From the NCBI GenBank assembly GCA_040143965.1, contig JASJQH010007057.1, positions 1-22,616 of the forward strand: a stretch of DNA of 22,616 bases, read 5' to 3'. The position numbers and the translations under genes are program-made. Positions 19,124 to 22,616 of this stretch are shown one piece after another. Position 1 is the first letter of the stretch. The number at the start of each line of letters is the position of its first letter. This stretch comes from Basidiobolus ranarum (lineage: Eukaryota; Basidiobolomycota; Basidiobolomycetes; Basidiobolales). The notes below the pieces were generated by a model, which saw nothing but the letters and a program-made list of their open reading frames with translations, did not search any database and was not told the DNA's origin.

Positions 19124-20378
19124 CTATACATCGGGATTTTCTGGGTTTGCACGAGCGACAGTGGAATTAATTCTCCGCAGCCAGGCGAGCATCGATTCTT
19201 GACTCTCCGCCGCAACAAGGTAGTTTCTTTGTGGAGTTATCAGTTGAAAACAAAACCGTTTGCTTTTGAAAGCTGTTGGTGTTTTTTCAAAGGCTCCTTG
19301 AATGGATTCAATGGGAATGATCTTATGTAGAACATATTCCTACAAATCCAGCAAATCGATTAGTAGCTGGAAGTTCAAACCTCTCAAAGAAACAACCTAC
19401 CTTTTCATTTTTGTAATAAGATAGTGTATTACTGCGCAAAACAAACCAGCGCTTGCGCCAGGCCTAATCAGTAAAACGAATCAGTACACAAACCAGATGC
19501 ATTCCGAAACCTGATAGAGATTTACCTTATACATATCACACTGTTTATGCAAATAGCCACTAAATAAAACCTTATTGTCATTACACTCTGGTAATTCGAT
19601 ATCTTCGTCCTCATCAACAATCTCTCCCTGCTCTTCATCATCTTCTGAACTAGTGATTTCAGAGGTACGACTGTAACTAGGCATACGGACTAAGTTACCA
19701 GGAGTTGATTCAGGTTTTCCATAGGTGAGATAGTATTCTTTGAGATTATCTGAATTGCTCCTGCTAAGAATTGACGTCCTAGATCCTGAAGAGCCTTTGC
19801 GAGAATGTGAGTACTCTCCTGAAACTTCGTCTTCAACAATTCCACTTAGTACATAGTCCATTGTGTTGAGCCATTCATCCAATTGAATTCGTGACTCGGC
19901 TTGAAAGTAGTATTTTTTTTTGAACACTACGATTCCGAATACATTTTTTCGAGTTTTCCAAGTAGCTTCAAGAATCTGTTTTGCTTCAGACAAATCAATG
20001 ATTCTCTCTAGTTCATACTCCTTGATGAAACAAAATCCTTTGTGAGCATACTATTTACTTTAGTTCCAAACTCAATAAATACTGACTTTATCGTCCTTGT
20101 AACAAGTAAGGGAGGTTCCACGTAAAACAAACCAACGCTTCTTCCATACCTATATTATCAAATTTAATAAACGATAGAAATGACCAGTCTGATTTTAGAA
20201 CTACCTTTCTTTTAGTACTACGCTTAAGCAAATACCCGCATTTAACTAAAGCTTGGTTATTCAATTCTTCTACTGCACGAAATCCCTCATGAGTCATCTG
20301 GCCAGGAATCTCAGTCGTAGGACTATTACTGAGAGCATTTGCACAGTGAAAATCTTGTTTACATGGAGTAGCCATCAT
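19124..20378 (-). CDS. Tandem PH-domain protein
   Basis: Minus-strand exons 20378-20205, 20149-20087, 20020-19526, 19463-19401 and 19339-19124 give 336 aa. PH domain 1 (about 46-138): CGYLLKRSTKRKVWKKRWFVL, then EYELERIIDL, ending with the C-terminal helix Trp129 (LDEWLNTM). PH domain 2 (about 227-325): SGYLHKQ, AWRKRWFVLRSNTLSYYK, EYVLHKIIPI, FCFQLIT, and LAWLRRI with Trp318. The linker (about 140-225) is Ser-rich, then strongly acidic (SSEDDEEQGEIVDEDEDIEL). Basic K/R residues in the first two strands of both domains fit phosphoinositide binding, so a role at a membrane is likely; no enzyme domain is present. Both domains are split by introns at matching places, each giving a 21-codon exon. 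The first ATG of the frame is doubled (MM). Intron 2 is taken as 66 bases, using an AAG acceptor. Confidence 0.85.
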
Positions 20379-21454
20379 ACTGGGATCAAGGGAATGATTC
20401 TAAGACAATACGATAAAGATCTTAGAGAGATAGCACAAGGCAAGGAAGATAAAAGCACTAATTACTTGTTCAAAAGAAGTGGCGAAAGTGACTCGTGGTT
20501 TAGCAGGCTCTTCCATTCCTAATTTAAAAGAGCCTTGATGAGTTAGTTGGGTGCCTTGGGCTATTGGAAAGTATCAATGCAAAGTAAAAACCTCGAGAGA
20601 TAGGAAAGCCGAGTTTTGAAGAAACTTCCAACATGTTTAGCTGGTAAATTGAATACAACTAACTACTATCAACGAATTTTTAACAAAGTTGAGAAAGATT
20701 GTGACTTAAACAAAGTAAATGCTTTCAAAAAAGTAACATAAGTAATCGTGATAGGTTTCAGAAGGTTTTTAACGAGTAATCTATTGAGATAGAATAAAGA
20801 CTACTCGAGGGACGGAGAGCACTTTTGAAAATGGATTTATCGGACTAGAGAAATGCTTTAAGTAAAGGTGAGTAGACAGTGGTAAAAGCTAACCAAGTAT
20901 ATGCAATTGAACGGAAATAATAAGAGTTCATGTGGGGAGTTCGGAGCATATATACTAAGCTGCATAACCGGATTACATCACGTGAAATCCCTATAAGTAG
21001 AAGAGGCACAAATGGATAAGCCCCGATTCTACTTGGTGATCTCGAATGTGTGCTGACCCTTAATCATATTAGGGACATGGAAGGAGCATAGTGCGCATGT
21101 AGATTTTCAAATTAGGGTATAATTTGATGATGGCTCATTTTAAAACGGGATGTTTCTCTTTAGTCTGAGTCAGGACAAAGCCCTGTTCTTTACATATCCA
21201 ATGACATAACCTCAATCATCTGCTGATCACCACAAGAAGGTAATGTGGTTGATGTAGTTTTATGTGCACCGATGAGTGAAATTGCATGAATATGCGTTTC
21301 CCTTTGTTTAGTCAACTTCACGCGTACATATACTTTGCGCATTATTAAACACTATTCTAAGATTTAATCAAGCTTTGTATAGAAAATTGTTTAAGTTAGA
21401 ACCTAACACGAAATTGGTGGTTTCTATAGTGTTCAAATCAGACAGGTTTTCTGT

Positions 21455-21825
21455 TGGCCTGTCTCAAATTCAATATCATCAGGAGTTAGTTGGTCTAGTC
21501 AACTTTGTTACCCTTCTTCGATTAATTTGTACGCTTCCTTTGTTTATTACTTAATTAAAGTAACCCGACTTTGAGGTGGTACCGGATGTAACCTAATAGC
21601 AGTGTGGCCAATCAAGAGATTTTACTTCAGCATGGTGATTTCAACACACAAGGGCTACCTCAGATTAATTTATTTTTAATTAAATTGAAGCGTGAACCGA
21701 GAATTTATACTATATTAAATGGGTTTAGTACACCTATAGTCACATTCTTATGGTGGCCGAGCTTTACGGTATCTCTGCTACTTGTACCCATAATTGAACT
21801 TTAGTTGATAGATTGAGACAGGCCA
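21455..21825. repeat. 371-base segment bounded by a 13-base inverted repeat
   Basis: TGGCCTGTCTCAA at 21455-21467 is matched exactly by its reverse complement at 21813-21825. The pair could be the ends of a small non-autonomous DNA transposon (MITE-like), but no target-site duplication is evident. The left end also pairs with a nearby GACAGG at 21441-21446. No transposase is encoded inside. Confidence 0.3.
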
Positions 21826-22161
21826 TCCATATTCTATTCTATATATAGTATCTCTTGTATTCTAGTGTTTAACAGCCTTTTGTTCCAGTATACTTAATTG
21901 ATCGGCATAACGTGAAGGTTGAGTATTGGCCGACTGATTTTTCCGCCTCCACTGAGAAAAATACGTAAATCACACATATGGGCTTCACATTCGCATTCAT
22001 TTGAAACTATATATAGCGTACTACTCACTACTAGGAAAGTGGTCATGGATTGCGATGATAAATATGGCAAAAACCTTGATATTAGTAGGAAGCACTGATA
22101 TCCATTCAACTCTTCTTTTGTTATTAGGGATATGGTAGGAGCTGAATGTTTTAAGGATTGT

Positions 22162-22205
22162 AGTTACAAAGTATCTGTTATTATTGAGTCGAGTTCTTGA
22201 TATAC
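22162..22205 (+). repeat. Diverged direct repeat, copy 1
   Basis: A 44-base stretch matching 22573-22616 at 37 of 44 positions; six of the seven differences are transitions. Confidence 0.6.
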
Positions 22206-22572
22206 TATAGCAATCACACTTACTGATTATCCATTTAAAAATACTAGTAATTAGCAAGATACACTTTCAAATATCCCACTAGTGTTGAAATTAGCATAGC
22301 CTAAACATATATTGAACTAAGATATTACCCACTATTCTCAACAGGAATTTACTTAGAAGTTTGAAGATACATAGATTTTCAAACTTGTGCTAGAAGCCCC
22401 AAATTTTACACACATGTTCCTGGGACCTTCCTTAGCACATTGTAAACATTAATTCATTTATATCCTGATAAAATTATAAATGTCAACTTTCAACTCAATG
22501 AATCAATAAGTGAAAACCACCAATTTCTCTAATTCTCCAAACCATTTCCAACAGGCTCCCAAATACTTTAAC

Positions 22573-22616
22573 AGTTACAAGACATCGGTTATTACTGAGT
22601 CAAGTTCCTGATATAC
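22573..22616 (+). repeat. Diverged direct repeat, copy 2 (cut by window end)
   Basis: Second copy of the 44-base repeat, 411 bases after the first; the match runs to the last base and probably continues outside. The family of the repeat is unknown. Confidence 0.6.

Larger units (their letters stand above)
20379..22616. other. Long right-hand stretch without a recognised gene
   Basis: About 2.2 kb. The first few hundred bases should hold the PH-gene promoter; no clear TATA box is seen. Open frames here (for example 21604-21804 on +, 21894-22109 and 22021-22257 on -) are short, and some lack an ATG. Two repeat signals occur: an inverted repeat bounding 21455-21825 and a diverged direct repeat reaching the window edge. 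Confidence 0.4.

Noticed and set aside
20051-20086. A 36-base intron in the PH gene
   Set aside because: The longer 66-base choice gives the expected PH-domain join and a normal intron length; the short one is kept only as a possible alternative.
21604-21804. 66-aa frame with a hydrophobic end on the + strand
   Set aside because: It opens with GTG rather than ATG and lies inside the inverted-repeat segment; no support as a gene.

Overview
The window reads as nuclear DNA of a fungus. Coding regions are cut by many short introns (about 52 to 94 bases) with GTAAGT-like donors and, in several, CTAAY branch sites just before the acceptor. The genes include a Dbf2/Sid2-type mitotic-exit kinase, a TFIIF large subunit and a Cid1-type nucleotidyltransferase. 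A 7TM receptor resembling the 'family A GPCR-like' proteins of zygomycete-grade fungi, a group-XII-like secreted phospholipase A2 and a serpin (rare in fungi) together suggest an early-diverging lineage, perhaps Zoopagomycota/Entomophthoromycotina. That placement is inference; no marker gene settles it. Most genes had to be assembled across introns by eye, so exon borders are predictions backed by reading phase and family motifs.

Layout, left to right. 1-761: leader sequence with at most a doubtful 48-codon frame. 762-1916 (+): a type I membrane protein with a mannose-6-phosphate-receptor homology (MRH) lectin domain. 2039-2636 (-): a secreted phospholipase A2, convergent with it. 2701-5778: gene-poor, holding one small His-rich hydrophilic protein (4407-4634, -), two open frames that may be orphan exons, and an orphan TATA box. 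5779-8188 (+): the NDR-family kinase in ten exons. 8374-9348 (-): a 7TM receptor, convergent with the kinase. 10165-10797 (-): a small single-pass membrane protein. 11065-12338 (-): a two-exon serpin. 13517-15648 (+): a Cid1-like nucleotidyltransferase, divergent from the serpin. 16164-18382 (-): TFIIF alpha in ten exons. 19124-20378 (-): a tandem PH-domain protein. 20379-22616: no gene seen, but two repeat signals.

The genes fall into two sorts. One is housekeeping or cell-cycle machinery (kinase, TFIIF alpha, nucleotidyltransferase), with no clear TATA box. The other is secretory or surface proteins (MRH receptor, phospholipase A2, 7TM receptor, single-pass protein). Two of these, the phospholipase and the receptor, have an exact TATAAATA box upstream, which suggests regulated expression. 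Nothing shows that the genes form one pathway; the receptor, membrane protein and serpin lie in a row on one strand but are far enough apart to have separate promoters.
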